Part shown: positions 23,974 to 32,340 of the stretch, in pieces
Position numbering within the stretch: position 1 is the first letter of the stretch
Layout: each line of letters begins with the position of its first letter
From: Treponema sp.
GTDB taxonomy: Bacteria; Spirochaetota; Spirochaetia; Treponematales; Treponemataceae
Direction: 5' to 3'
DNA: 39,465 nucleotides
Assembly: GCA_016288205.1 (NCBI GenBank)
Contig: JAEEYO010000031.1
Span: forward strand, 1 to 39,465
Notes under the pieces: model-generated
Told to the model about the DNA's origin: nothing
The model's database searches: none
Seen by the model: only the letters and a program-made list of their open reading frames with translations
Position numbers and translations under genes: made by a program

Positions 23974-23975
23974 TT

Positions 23976-24527
23976 ATGAGCGTCGGATTAAAGAGAGGTA
24001 TCGTTCAGCTTGAGGAGCACCAGACGGAATGGGAAGAAAATGCACGGCGGACGATTGAGTTAATCCGACCTTTGCTTGAGGGACTTGAGGCGGATATTCA
24101 GCATGTGGGAAGCACTTCAATCAAAACGATAAAGGCAAAACCGATAATCGATCTTGTAATCGGGGTAAAAGATTTCGAGCAGATTCTTGAGCGGAACGAT
24201 GCACTTGAAAAAGCGGGCGTGATTTTCAGGACGGATGAAAGGCCGGCATCGCTTCTTTACGTGATGGGAAACTTTGAAAAGGACACAAGGACGCATCACA
24301 TTCATGTTGTTCTGCTGGGGTCCCGCGAGTGGAACAATTATTTGAACTTCAGGGATTATCTGAATGCGAATCCTGACGAAGCCGCATCATACGAAAGCAT
24401 AAAGGAAAAAATGGCGGAACTTTACCCTGACGACAGAACAGCCTATACCGACGGAAAAGCCGCGCTGATAAATGAGCTTCTGGAAAAGGCCGGGAAGTGG
24501 CGTGAAAGCATTAAAGAGCGTCTTTAA
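23976..24527 (+). CDS. GrpB-family protein, second copy
   Basis: 183 residues from ATG 23976, two bases after the GGDEF stop, with GGGAAG upstream. IQHVGSTSIKTIKAKPIIDLVI is the GrpB signature; HHIHVVLLGSREWNNYLNFRDYL is the second conserved block. It has only partial identity to the copy at 21515, so the two are old paralogues, not a fresh duplication. Function unknown. Last gene of the run starting at the glucanase. Confidence 0.8.
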   Translation: MSVGLKRGIVQLEEHQTEWEENARRTIELIRPLLEGLEADIQHVGSTSIKTIKAKPIIDLVIGVKDFEQILERNDALEKAGVIFRTDERPASLLYVMGNFEKDTRTHHIHVVLLGSREWNNYLNFRDYLNANPDEAASYESIKEKMAELYPDDRTAYTDGKAALINELLEKAGKWRESIKERL

Positions 24528-24758
24528 TGCAAAGATTTTATAATTGTGATACACTTGGATTATAAGGCCGGAGATTTTCGCGCCTAAATTTCTTTTTAAG
24601 GAGGTTGAGACAGATTTATGATTTTTATGATTGACTCTTTGACCTCCGCTTGTCTGGCACAGTAACGGGAAACCGATTAAACTTTTCTTGTCCTGAAAGC
24701 GGAGCCGCACTGGATATCTTTTTACAGATTAGAACTCTTGCTTTTTAGGAAATTCAAA

Positions 24759-25784
24759 TTGAAAACAAACACAAATATTATCGCACGCGTTTCTTGTGTG
24801 CAGAAAAATCTCTTTACCCTTTTGCCCTGTGGTGAGGACGGAATCGCAAATCCAGACATGACAATCATTGGAAAGCTAAAGGGAAAGTTTTATAATCTCA
24901 AGCTGGAGCCGCCGGTGGTTGGTGATTACGTTAAGGTTTTTACAAACGAATACGGCGACGCTTTAATCGATGAGGTCCTTCCACGGAGGACTGCGTTCAA
25001 GCGGCCGAACAGAAGCGGACATTCGGAAGCCTTTGTGAAAAATCTTTTGGAGGAAACCATCGTCGCAAATTTCGACTATGTTTTTATCGTCACGTCGCTG
25101 AATCAGGACTACAGTGAAAACAGAATCGCGCGCTATGTCTCAATCACGCTGAACACCGGTGCCAAGCCTGTGGTGATTCTTTCAAAAGCGGATTTATGTG
25201 ATGACCTTGAGCTTAAGGTGGAGATTACACAGGCAGTATGCGACAAGGCTGACGTAATTGCAATCAGTTCTTTGACCGGCTATGGAATTGAAAACTTGAA
25301 GCCCTATCTTCAAAAGGACAAGACGATTGCGATTGTGGGATCTTCGGGAGTCGGAAAATCAACCCTGCTCAATACGTTGAACGGAAGCGATCTGATGAAA
25401 GTGAATCACATCCGCGACGAGGACGGAAAGGGACGGCACACAACGACTTACCGCGAGCTATTCCGTCTGAAAAATGGAGCTTGGATTATGGACACACCCG
25501 GTCTTCGCGAAATCGGAGTGCTCGACATGGAGGATGGAATTGAGGAGACTTTTTCCGATGTTGTGGCACTTTTCGACCAATGCAAATTCAACGACTGCTC
25601 CCACACAAACGAGCCGGGTTGCGCTGTCAGGGCAGCCCTTGAGGACGGAAGCCTGAGCGAGGAAAGATGGAAGACCTATGTTCAGCTCCACACCGAAAAC
25701 GAATGGGGCAAGGCAAAGATGATGCAGATCGCCCGATTCACTCGCGAATATCAGAAAAATAGATATAGGGAATGGAATTTGTGA
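24759..25784 (+). CDS. rsgA: ribosome small-subunit-dependent GTPase RsgA
   Basis: About 341 residues. TTG 24759 is chosen as start because AGGAAA lies 5 nt before it; the in-frame TTG at 24738 has no ribosome site. An OB-fold occupies the N-terminus; then comes a circularly permuted GTPase: SKADL (G4) first, ISSLTGYG (G5), GSSGVGKST (P loop), RHTTTYRE (G2) and DTPGLRE (G3). The C-terminal zinc knuckle CKFNDCSHTNEPGC (C-x4-C-x-H-x5-C) is complete. It helps mature the 30S ribosomal subunit. The 230 nt upstream (24528-24758) contain a GGAGGT/ACCTCC inverted repeat but no gene I would defend. Confidence 0.92.
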   Translation: MKTNTNIIARVSCVQKNLFTLLPCGEDGIANPDMTIIGKLKGKFYNLKLEPPVVGDYVKVFTNEYGDALIDEVLPRRTAFKRPNRSGHSEAFVKNLLEETIVANFDYVFIVTSLNQDYSENRIARYVSITLNTGAKPVVILSKADLCDDLELKVEITQAVCDKADVIAISSLTGYGIENLKPYLQKDKTIAIVGSSGVGKSTLLNTLNGSDLMKVNHIRDEDGKGRHTTTYRELFRLKNGAWIMDTPGLREIGVLDMEDGIEETFSDVVALFDQCKFNDCSHTNEPGCAVRAALEDGSLSEERWKTYVQLHTENEWGKAKMMQIARFTREYQKNRYREWNL

Positions 25785-25810
25785 AAAAGCCGTTGTTGTG
25801 GGGCAGACTT

Positions 25811-25868
25811 CGATGTGAGCACATTTTCTATTTTTTCGATGGGAGCATATTTTCTTTTTTTTGATGGC
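25811..25868. repeat. tandem 26-nt AT-rich repeat upstream of the Nudix gene
   Basis: Two adjacent copies of GAGCA(C/T)ATTTTCT followed by a T run and GATGG, at 25817-25842 and 25843-25867. Each copy is preceded by a CGATG-like end, which extends the pattern. Possible regulatory or slippage-derived repeat. Confidence 0.5.
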
Positions 25869-25899
25869 TTTTTTTAGTATTGTGTGCTATCATTGATTT

Positions 25900-26397
25900 A
25901 TGGAACTTTGGGACGCATATAATTCTAATTTTGAGAAAATTGAGGGACTCACTTTGGTCCGCGGGGAAGAGGATAAAATTCCTGACGGAGTTTTTCACCT
26001 TGTATGCCATGTTCTTGTTCGGCATAAGGACGGGACTTATCTTCTGATGCAGCGGGATCCGTGCAAGTCTTACCCGAATATGTGGGAGGCCACTGCCGGA
26101 GGTGCCGCGCTTCAGGGGGAAAGTCCTCTTGACTGTGCGATGAGGGAACTTCGGGAAGAGACCGGGATTGTGGCGGAGTCGCTTGAGGAGCTTGACAGAA
26201 GCCTCGCATCGAATGACATGAGTGCGTCCGACAAGTGCATTCATTTCCGATTTTTGTGCGTGACTGACTGCGACAAAAATTCCGTGCAGATGCAGGAAGG
26301 TGAGACCTGCGACTTCCGTTGGGCAACAGCAGATGCAATCCTTGCGCTCCCGGAGTCCGTGTTCATAAGCTGGCCGATGCGCAAGCACATCAAATAA
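25900..26397 (+). CDS. Nudix hydrolase
   Basis: 165 residues. A complete Nudix box GX5EX7REUXEEXGU is present (GAALQGESP...MRELREETGI), giving a Mg-dependent pyrophosphohydrolase fold. The preceding LLMQRDPCKSYPNMWEATAGG resembles isopentenyl-diphosphate isomerase-like and NADH/dNTP-type Nudix proteins, with no feature that fixes the substrate. The ribosome site is weak. It opens the string of small enzymes. Confidence 0.87.
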   Translation: MELWDAYNSNFEKIEGLTLVRGEEDKIPDGVFHLVCHVLVRHKDGTYLLMQRDPCKSYPNMWEATAGGAALQGESPLDCAMRELREETGIVAESLEELDRSLASNDMSASDKCIHFRFLCVTDCDKNSVQMQEGETCDFRWATADAILALPESVFISWPMRKHIK

Positions 26398-26426
26398 AAG
26401 CATGAACAGTTTTAAGGAGATATTAT

Positions 26427-27164
26427 ATGGAAGAATTTTTTATTGATTGTGATGGAATCCGTCTTCACTCAAAACTGGACAAGCCTGAGGGAGTGGAAAA
26501 ATGTCCCCTGTGCATTTTGATTCATGGATTTACAGGCCACATGGAAGAGCCACACATCATCGCGGCGCAAAAGGCAATGAACGAGGCTGGTGTCGCAGTC
26601 CTTCGCGTGGAAATGTACGGACACGGAAAGAGCGACGGTGAGTTTAAAAATCACACGATTTACAAATGGGTGACGAACGCGCTGGCCGTCGTAAAATATG
26701 CAAAGACCCTTGATTTTGTGACGGACCTTTATTTGAGCGGACATTCTCAGGGCGGATTTTTGACCGTGCTGATTGGCGGCATGTGTCCCGAGAATTTTAA
26801 GGCAATCATTCCGATTTCTCCCGCCTTGTGCATACCGGATGACGCAAGACGAGGTTCCATGCTGGGCTCAACGTTTGACCCGAAGCATATCCCTGAGAAA
26901 ATCACTTCTCCGTACTGGGAGCTTTTGGGAGATTATGCACGCGTCGCACAGACAATCCACGTTGAGGATGAGATTGCCCGCTATGAAGGTCCCGTCCTGC
27001 TTATTCACGGAGATGCCGACGAAGCAGTTCCTTATTCATATTCGGTTGAGGCGCAGAAACTTTACAAGAACGCAAGGCTTGTTACAATCGAAGGAGACGA
27101 CCACTGCTTTACGAAGCATCAGGATAAAATGGCTGCCGCGGTCAAGGAGTTTTTTACAAAATAA
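26427..27164 (+). CDS. alpha/beta hydrolase, cinnamoyl/feruloyl esterase-like
   Basis: 245 residues, no signal peptide. ILIHGFTGHMEEPH is the oxyanion region, GHSQGG holds the nucleophile Ser107, and HGDADEAVPY and DDHCFTKH supply Asp and His. Size, the YGHGKSDGEFKNHTIYKWV segment and the lid insertion resemble intracellular cinnamoyl esterases of gut bacteria, which release phenolic acids from plant esters. This would match an anaerobe with aryl-CoA ligase and glucanase genes, but the substrate is inferred. AAGGAGA precedes the ATG. Confidence 0.82.
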   Translation: MEEFFIDCDGIRLHSKLDKPEGVEKCPLCILIHGFTGHMEEPHIIAAQKAMNEAGVAVLRVEMYGHGKSDGEFKNHTIYKWVTNALAVVKYAKTLDFVTDLYLSGHSQGGFLTVLIGGMCPENFKAIIPISPALCIPDDARRGSMLGSTFDPKHIPEKITSPYWELLGDYARVAQTIHVEDEIARYEGPVLLIHGDADEAVPYSYSVEAQKLYKNARLVTIEGDDHCFTKHQDKMAAAVKEFFTK

Positions 27165-27165
27165 A

Positions 27166-27636
27166 ATGATTAAAATCCGAAAAGCAAACAGAGATGATTT
27201 TGAAGTGCTTGAAGAACTCTACACCGAGCTTGAAAAAGATGCGGTCATGTATCAGAGCGAGCATTTTGTCTTGAGTCCGAAAGGAGCGCGTTCAAGGCAG
27301 CTGGAAGAAATAATGGCAAGCGAAAACCAAGTGATGCTTGTGGCGGAGGATGACGGAAAGGTAATCGGATTCGCACACGTAATGCTCCAAAAGGCAAAAG
27401 TGGTTTCATGTCTCAAACCGCAGACCAACATTTATCTCCAGGATCTGGTGGTCACTTCCACTTTACGAAGCAAGGGAACCGGTACCCAGCTTTTGAATGC
27501 AGCAAAGGAATATGGAAGGGAAAAGGGAGCTGAGTTTTTCCGCACGCAGGTATTCCCGATGAACAAGGACGGAATGCGTTTTTATGAGCGGAACGGTTTT
27601 TCAACAAAGATGATTACAATTGAATGTGACTTATAG
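27166..27636 (+). CDS. GNAT-family N-acetyltransferase (1 of 5)
   Basis: 156 residues from ATG 27166, one base past the esterase stop; the longer frame from 26773 lies over the esterase gene and is rejected. IRKANRDDFEVLEELY is the first strand and helix, YLQDLVVTSTLRSKGTGTQLL contains the acetyl-CoA pyrophosphate loop (R/Q-x-x-G-x-G form), and FYERNGF ends the fold. The substrate is unknown. Convergent with the next gene, overlapping it by 6 bp at the 3' ends. Confidence 0.8.
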   Translation: MIKIRKANRDDFEVLEELYTELEKDAVMYQSEHFVLSPKGARSRQLEEIMASENQVMLVAEDDGKVIGFAHVMLQKAKVVSCLKPQTNIYLQDLVVTSTLRSKGTGTQLLNAAKEYGREKGAEFFRTQVFPMNKDGMRFYERNGFSTKMITIECDL

Positions 27637-28836
27637 CAGTTTTTTCACATTATCCACAGAGTTTTCTACCTGAAGGAAATTTGCAAAACGCTCCATCTCC
27701 TTTTCAATTGCGGCGCGCATTTTCCTGTCAGGTTCAACTCTGTCTTCCCACCACCAGTTTTTGACGATGAACTTGCCGGTCTTACTCGCATACTCAGGCT
27801 CAAATCGGGCGACGAAGTTTCCGTTGTACAAAACAGGAAGGACATAATATCCATATTTCCGCTTCGGAGCCGGAGTATAAACTTCCCAGCGGTATTCAAA
27901 ATCAAAAAGCTTTTGCGTCATTTTTCTGTCCCACATCAGGTTGTCCAATGGAGCGATAAATCTTGCGTAATCTTCAGGTGCAGGCACGTTCATGTATTTG
28001 CTGAAATTCTTTGGAACATAAAACGGCTCCTTGATTCCCTGTACCGCAATTTTTTTGACGAGGCCTTTTTCTTCAAGTGACGCAATTGTTTTTGTCCTGA
28101 GCTCAGAATTTCCAAGATAATGTCCCAGCCAGATTCCCCCGCTTTTGTTCCACACCAAACCGACGCATTTAATCCGCCGCTCAACATACCACTCGTAAAA
28201 ATCCTGCTCGCTCATATTGGGATCAGAATAAAAATCTTCCCTTGTGCCGTCCAGTTTTTTAACCACCCTTTCCGTCAGATCAAAGTATCGGTGGGTTCCG
28301 CTTTTTTCCGCGACAGACAGGACTCCGGTATTGAAAAGATAATCCAATGCCGCGCTTGAAAGTTTCTTGTGTCCCCAGTTGCTGTTGTTGCGGACTTTCC
28401 CAATCGAAAGGTCCTTTGTGCTGGTTTTGCCGCTTTCCTCAACATAGGCCAGGACCTCGTCAAGAATGTCCAGAGCAGCCGTTTGTTTTCTCCAGTTCAA
28501 AATTGCGAGCATCATGTTTTTGCTTTCACGCCGTACAAAACCATAGCGGCCAAAATCCGACGCGGTGTAGATGGACATTTCCTTGTCGTAGCCGTCCACC
28601 AGCTTGTGGTCCTTATACAGCAGATCAAAAAGATGTTCATCGCGATAGTCCTTTACCCTCGCCTGCAAAACCAAATCCGCGTTCCGGGAGACAACATTCA
28701 GGGGATCATATTGGATGGTCCCAATCCTCTTCATGATTTTTTCCGCGCCGTTCTTTCCGCAAAAATCCTCAGCCCCATCCAGATTGTGATAGCGGCACAA
28801 CATTCCTCTGATTTCTTCCCTCGAATATTCCTTCAT
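27631..28836 (-). CDS. YcaQ/AlkX-like winged-helix DNA glycosylase family protein
   Basis: 401 residues, the family's usual length (HTH_42). IGTIQYDPLNVVSRNADLVLQARVKDY carries the QYD-type catalytic loop of this family (QxD/QxQ), followed by three winged-helix units and FIAPLDNLMWDR and YEYRWEVYTPAPKRKYGYYVLPVLY near the C-terminus. Characterised relatives (E. coli YcaQ, Streptomyces AlkZ) remove alkylated bases or unhook DNA crosslinks. Single gene on the minus strand within a plus-strand run. Confidence 0.82.
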   Translation of the reverse strand: MKEYSREEIRGMLCRYHNLDGAEDFCGKNGAEKIMKRIGTIQYDPLNVVSRNADLVLQARVKDYRDEHLFDLLYKDHKLVDGYDKEMSIYTASDFGRYGFVRRESKNMMLAILNWRKQTAALDILDEVLAYVEESGKTSTKDLSIGKVRNNSNWGHKKLSSAALDYLFNTGVLSVAEKSGTHRYFDLTERVVKKLDGTREDFYSDPNMSEQDFYEWYVERRIKCVGLVWNKSGGIWLGHYLGNSELRTKTIASLEEKGLVKKIAVQGIKEPFYVPKNFSKYMNVPAPEDYARFIAPLDNLMWDRKMTQKLFDFEYRWEVYTPAPKRKYGYYVLPVLYNGNFVARFEPEYASKTGKFIVKNWWWEDRVEPDRKMRAAIEKEMERFANFLQVENSVDNVKKLL

Positions 28837-28857
28837 ATCGCCTCGCCTTTTCTACCA

Positions 28858-29886
28858 TTATAACAGACTTTCCGAAGATTTGCCAAATAATTTGTGAGCG
28901 ATCTCCCCACAGGCAAAGGGCTCGATGTATTCACGGATGAAATCAACTCTGTCGAAAATGGTCGGCTTAAAATACGAGGCGACTGCCACGACCAGATTTT
29001 TTTCCGGGTTCACATAAATGACGTTACCGCTGTTTCCTATTGCGGCGTAAATCTTTTTGTCCCGGTCAACAATCCACCACAGGTATCCGTAGGCCATTCC
29101 TCGGAAGTGTTTTCCCTCGACGGCTCTCGGTCTTGTCATTTCCTCTATCCACGCGGATGACACAATCTGCTTGCCGTCAAACCTTCCATTATTCAGGCAC
29201 AGCACACCGATCTTTGCCATATCCTCCGCACAAAAGCAGAGTCCGTAACCCGGAGTTCCCAATTCCTGTCTGTCACTGAACCAGACGTTTTCTTTTGGAA
29301 GCTTGCTGATTGTAAACTCCCTGTGTTCTTCCGCAGACTTGGCGATATAGGTCTTGTGCTTTTTGATTCCCAGCGGCTCAAAGAGATATTCGTTGGCAAA
29401 ATCCACCGGCTTCATCTTTGTGGCCTTATACAAAATCCCTGAGAGAATATGAAGACACACGGAGCTGTATTTGAACTCGTCGGTGAGTCCCTTTTTCCCT
29501 CCAAGGAAGTCCAGTGAAGTGTAGGTCCAGTTTTCGCTTGAGCACACCTTTGACCACGGATCTCCCTTGCCCTTGTAGGGTGCCCTCATCGTAATAAGAT
29601 GTCTAATTGTGACTTCGTAAATTGTTTTTTCTCCGCGCTTGACTTTGTACTCGGGAAAATAATCCAAAACCTTGTCGTCCACACTGTGTATCTGTCCCTT
29701 GTCGATGGCAATTCCGATGAGAAGGGCCATTATGCTTTTTGTGACCGACATGACATGGACGCAATCATCCTTTGTGTAATCGTTCCATGTGTCGCTGTAA
29801 ACTGTTTCGCCGTTTTTGACCGCCACCATCTGGCAGATGTTCGGCTGCTGCCTTGCGATAAAATCGTGCAATTCCTGCTTGTTCAT
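28858..29886 (-). CDS. serine hydrolase of the beta-lactamase / esterase class C fold
   Basis: 342 residues from ATG 29886, preferred over the longer frame because GAGGT lies just upstream. SVTKS (Ser47, Lys50) is the SxxK motif. YSSVCLHIL corresponds to the second motif Tyr, and GNSGNVIYV is the position of the K/H-S/T-G motif, here with Asn-Ser-Gly. No signal peptide, so probably a cytoplasmic esterase or peptidase of the class C-like group and not a resistance enzyme. It is convergent to nothing and 21 bp from the YcaQ-like gene, so probably transcribed together with it. Confidence 0.8.
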   Translation of the reverse strand: MNKQELHDFIARQQPNICQMVAVKNGETVYSDTWNDYTKDDCVHVMSVTKSIMALLIGIAIDKGQIHSVDDKVLDYFPEYKVKRGEKTIYEVTIRHLITMRAPYKGKGDPWSKVCSSENWTYTSLDFLGGKKGLTDEFKYSSVCLHILSGILYKATKMKPVDFANEYLFEPLGIKKHKTYIAKSAEEHREFTISKLPKENVWFSDRQELGTPGYGLCFCAEDMAKIGVLCLNNGRFDGKQIVSSAWIEEMTRPRAVEGKHFRGMAYGYLWWIVDRDKKIYAAIGNSGNVIYVNPEKNLVVAVASYFKPTIFDRVDFIREYIEPFACGEIAHKLFGKSSESLL

Positions 29887-30096
29887 AAAAAGACCTCGCT
29901 TTGTTTCGTTTGATTTTGGACGTCCTATGAACAAGAATAAGGGGATTAAAAATTGATTTCAAGGGGTATTAGAAAAAAATCTTAAATTTTTTTTACTGTT
30001 TGAATCAGGAAAAAAATGTGATTTTTACACTCTGATATTTACAAAAAGCGCAAGTTGGCTTAAAATCAAATTATATGAATAAAAAAGGAGCTTGAA

Positions 30097-30525
30097 ATGA
30101 ACAATATGTCCTTAAAATTACTGTGGTTTATTTTTCCATTAACAAAACTGGTGTATGCGTATCTTGCTTATTCCAACAGAAAGGAAGTAAATAATTCCTT
30201 CCAAATGATAAGTATTATGATGCTGATTATCGGCTTCGTTATCTGCATGATAAGCATTCTGCTGTCAAAAATTATTTACAAAAAAAATTTTTCGGAAAAT
30301 AAAATCGTAAAAAGCTTTTTAGGAAATAGCGGGACAGATTCCTCAATGGCGACTTTCACTCTTTTTGCAATGCTACTTGGACTGGCGGAGAGTGCCGCAT
30401 TATTTGGTCTTGTCCAATTCCTTCTTACAGGAAACTTAATCGTCGGCATAATTCTCTTTGCACTCTGCTTCGTTGCATGGGCATTCAATTTTCCGCGAGG
30501 ACAAAATGACAGAACAGACGATTAA
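30097..30525 (+). CDS. four-helix membrane protein of unknown function
   Basis: 142 residues with four hydrophobic segments (about 6-24, 36-58, 83-108 and 112-133). KLLWFIFPLTKLVYAYLAYSNRKE and LLGLAESAALFGLVQFLLTG are the most distinctive parts. Its arrangement recalls small integral proteins with a c-ring-like central hairpin, but I do not assign it. AAAAGGAG precedes the ATG; the upstream 160 nt are very AT-rich. It overlaps the MazG-like gene by 20 bp. Confidence 0.72.
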   Translation: MNNMSLKLLWFIFPLTKLVYAYLAYSNRKEVNNSFQMISIMMLIIGFVICMISILLSKIIYKKNFSENKIVKSFLGNSGTDSSMATFTLFAMLLGLAESAALFGLVQFLLTGNLIVGIILFALCFVAWAFNFPRGQNDRTDD

Positions 30526-30826
30526 CAGGATCAGAAAATTTGTTTCGGACAGGGACTGGAACCAGTATCACAGCCCGGCCAATCTCGCAAAATCAATTTC
30601 CATAGAAGCGAACGAGCTTTTGGAATGTTTCCAGTGGAGCGACAGCGACTACAACCTGCAGCACGTAAAGGAAGAGCTTGCCGATGTTCTGGTCTATTGC
30701 CGGGATTTGCTGGATGCCCTGAATCTTGATGAGGACGAAATCGTAAACATGAAGATGGACATGAACGAAGCAAAGTATCCCGTGGAAAAAGCAAAAGGAA
30801 GCAACAAGAAATATACGGAATTGTAG
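30506..30826 (+). CDS. MazG-like nucleoside triphosphate pyrophosphohydrolase
   Basis: 106 residues from ATG 30506 (GCGAGGA upstream), inside the end of the membrane-protein gene; the longer in-frame extension to 30458 is not needed. SIEANELLECFQWSD gives the first ExxE pair and EELADVLVYCRDLLDALNLD the second ExxD pair of the all-alpha NTP pyrophosphatase fold (RS21-C6/MazG-like). Such enzymes clean damaged or excess dNTPs such as dCTP derivatives. The C-terminal YPVEKAKGSNKKYTEL is the usual tail. Confidence 0.87.
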   Translation: MTEQTINRIRKFVSDRDWNQYHSPANLAKSISIEANELLECFQWSDSDYNLQHVKEELADVLVYCRDLLDALNLDEDEIVNMKMDMNEAKYPVEKAKGSNKKYTEL

Positions 30827-30839
30827 AACGGGCGAAAAA

Positions 30840-31268
30840 ATGATCATCCGAAAAATTACAGAAAACGACATTCCCGCATTGGCAAAAGCCATGTCTCTTG
30901 CATATTCTGAGGCTCCGTGGAATGAAAAATGGAGTGAGGAGCGTTCGGAAAGAAGAGTACGTGCAATCCTTGGTAATTATGGAGGGCTTGGAATTCTTGC
31001 TCAAGAAAACGCGATAGTTGTTGGTGGACTTTTGGGATATGTCGATCCTTATGCAGAGGAAGATTTTTTCTTTGTCTCTGAAATCTTTGTAATCCCGGAA
31101 ATAAAAAAGCATGGCGTTGGAAAAAGCTTGCTGAGTGAGCTGGAAAAAATTTTAGCAGAGAGGGGAATCCACGTAATGCAATTGATTTCAATCGATGACA
31201 ACAAAACCTTCTATAACAAATGCGGACTTGAACGTGACAGCGTTTCAGTTCAGTACAAGAGATTCTAG
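30840..31268 (+). CDS. GNAT-family N-acetyltransferase (2 of 5)
   Basis: 142 residues. IIRKITENDIPALAKAMSLAY is the N-terminal strand and helix, FVSEIFVIPEIKKHGVGKSLLSELE includes the acetyl-CoA loop (KKHGVGKS), and FYNKCGLERDSVSV ends the fold. PWNEKWSEERSE resembles aminoglycoside 6'-acetyltransferase-like members, but this is not enough to claim resistance. Starts 13 bp after the MazG-like gene. Confidence 0.8.
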   Translation: MIIRKITENDIPALAKAMSLAYSEAPWNEKWSEERSERRVRAILGNYGGLGILAQENAIVVGGLLGYVDPYAEEDFFFVSEIFVIPEIKKHGVGKSLLSELEKILAERGIHVMQLISIDDNKTFYNKCGLERDSVSVQYKRF

Positions 31269-31320
31269 GGACGGTAGAAATAAAATGAGGAAAATCATCG
31301 GACACCTATTTGACAATCGC

Positions 31321-31349
31321 TTGAAACATCTTTTGGCTCATGGTAGAAT
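31321..31349 (+). promoter_or_regulatory. promoter of the secreted HESAH protein gene
   Basis: TTGAAA (31321-31326), 17-bp spacer, TAGAAT (31344-31349), 17 bp before the ATG at 31367, with TAGGAG between. Confidence 0.65.
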
Positions 31350-31366
31350 TACTTAGGAGATGAAAG

Positions 31367-32329
31367 ATGAAAAGAAGATTTCTTGTATTTTTTTTGATGT
31401 TGGTTTGTTCCCGATTGTTTTGTTTTACTCTTGATGAGCTGAAGAAATATCCTTATGAGCAGACCTCCTATTACGGAGGAAGTTTTTCATACGAGCTTCT
31501 TGATAAGGTCCGTGTGCTTGAAGGAAACGCAAAAAAATTTCTTTCTGATTATGACAACTTTTATGAATATAAAAATCACGTTCTGACGGAAAATGAAAAA
31601 ACTTTTTTCACGGAATATTTTTCCTATCTTCCAGAAAAATTCAAGACGTGCTTTTTGGAAAATGTTTACGCCGTCTATTTTGTGGAAGGAATGAGTTATG
31701 GAGGACTGACAAATTTTATTTTTGATGAAGACCAGAGAATGTATTGCACCGTGTTTTTTAACATTGATACATTTAAGTACAATCTGGATGAATGGTTTGA
31801 GATTCGTGACAACAGCATTTTTACAAAGACAGATGAAAAAAACAGAATCAAAGTGGAATGCAGCAAGGAATGGAAGGCATTTCTTCATGTATTGACTCAT
31901 GAGTCTGCCCATGTCTATGACTACATCAACAATGTGACACCCTATGCAGATTCTTTTGACGGAAGCCCCAAATCAGATTCCGCATATTATAAATATTGGC
32001 GTGACAAGTCTCATCCTGTAAAAGAGTTTGACAACAGTCTTCTTTCCAAATTCAGCTATTACAATTTTGGAAAGCGGATTTCATTTTCCAAAGCGAATGA
32101 TTTGATAAACTATATTTCCAAAACTCCATTCAGCACCATTTACGGAGCAAAAAACTGGCAGGACGATTTTGCCGAGACAGTGACTTTCTATTATTTCCAA
32201 AAGGCATTTGGCCTTGATTATAAAATCACTTGCATTAAAAAAGGAAAAGCATTGTCTACATACAGCCTAAAACAGAATGCGAATGTTCATGTATGGGGTT
32301 CACTCTGCAAAGAACTGACGGGAATGTAA
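31367..32329 (+). CDS. secreted putative zinc peptidase, unrecognised family
   Basis: 320 residues. Residues 1-20 (MKRRFLVFFLMLVCSRLFCF) form a signal peptide; the Cys at 19 is not in a clear lipobox, so the protein is exported or loosely anchored. HVLTHESAHVYDYI gives His178-Glu179-x-x-His182, and DDFAETVTFYY has Glu270 about 90 residues later, the layout of a gluzincin with a downstream Glu ligand in a FAE(T/A) context as in lethal-factor-like peptidases. The rest is rich in Tyr, Phe and Lys. The base composition is more AT-rich than in the first 20 kb. Function is inferred from the motif only. Confidence 0.65.
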   Translation: MKRRFLVFFLMLVCSRLFCFTLDELKKYPYEQTSYYGGSFSYELLDKVRVLEGNAKKFLSDYDNFYEYKNHVLTENEKTFFTEYFSYLPEKFKTCFLENVYAVYFVEGMSYGGLTNFIFDEDQRMYCTVFFNIDTFKYNLDEWFEIRDNSIFTKTDEKNRIKVECSKEWKAFLHVLTHESAHVYDYINNVTPYADSFDGSPKSDSAYYKYWRDKSHPVKEFDNSLLSKFSYYNFGKRISFSKANDLINYISKTPFSTIYGAKNWQDDFAETVTFYYFQKAFGLDYKITCIKKGKALSTYSLKQNANVHVWGSLCKELTGM

Positions 32330-32340
32330 GAGGATGATTT

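Noticed and set aside
24618..24665. 15-codon ORF after AAGGAGG upstream of rsgA, a possible second leader peptide
   Set aside because: Spacing to the ribosome site is 13 nt, there is no run of one amino acid, and no terminator follows; the GGAGGT/ACCTCC repeat nearby is noted but not interpreted.
26773..27165. Long N-terminal extension of the first GNAT
   Set aside because: It lies in another frame over the esterase gene and its sequence is Arg/Ser-rich shadow translation.
28858..29886. Beta-lactamase resistance gene
   Set aside because: The SxxK motif is present, but there is no signal peptide, the third motif is atypical and the protein matches the esterase/class C-like hydrolases seen widely without resistance.
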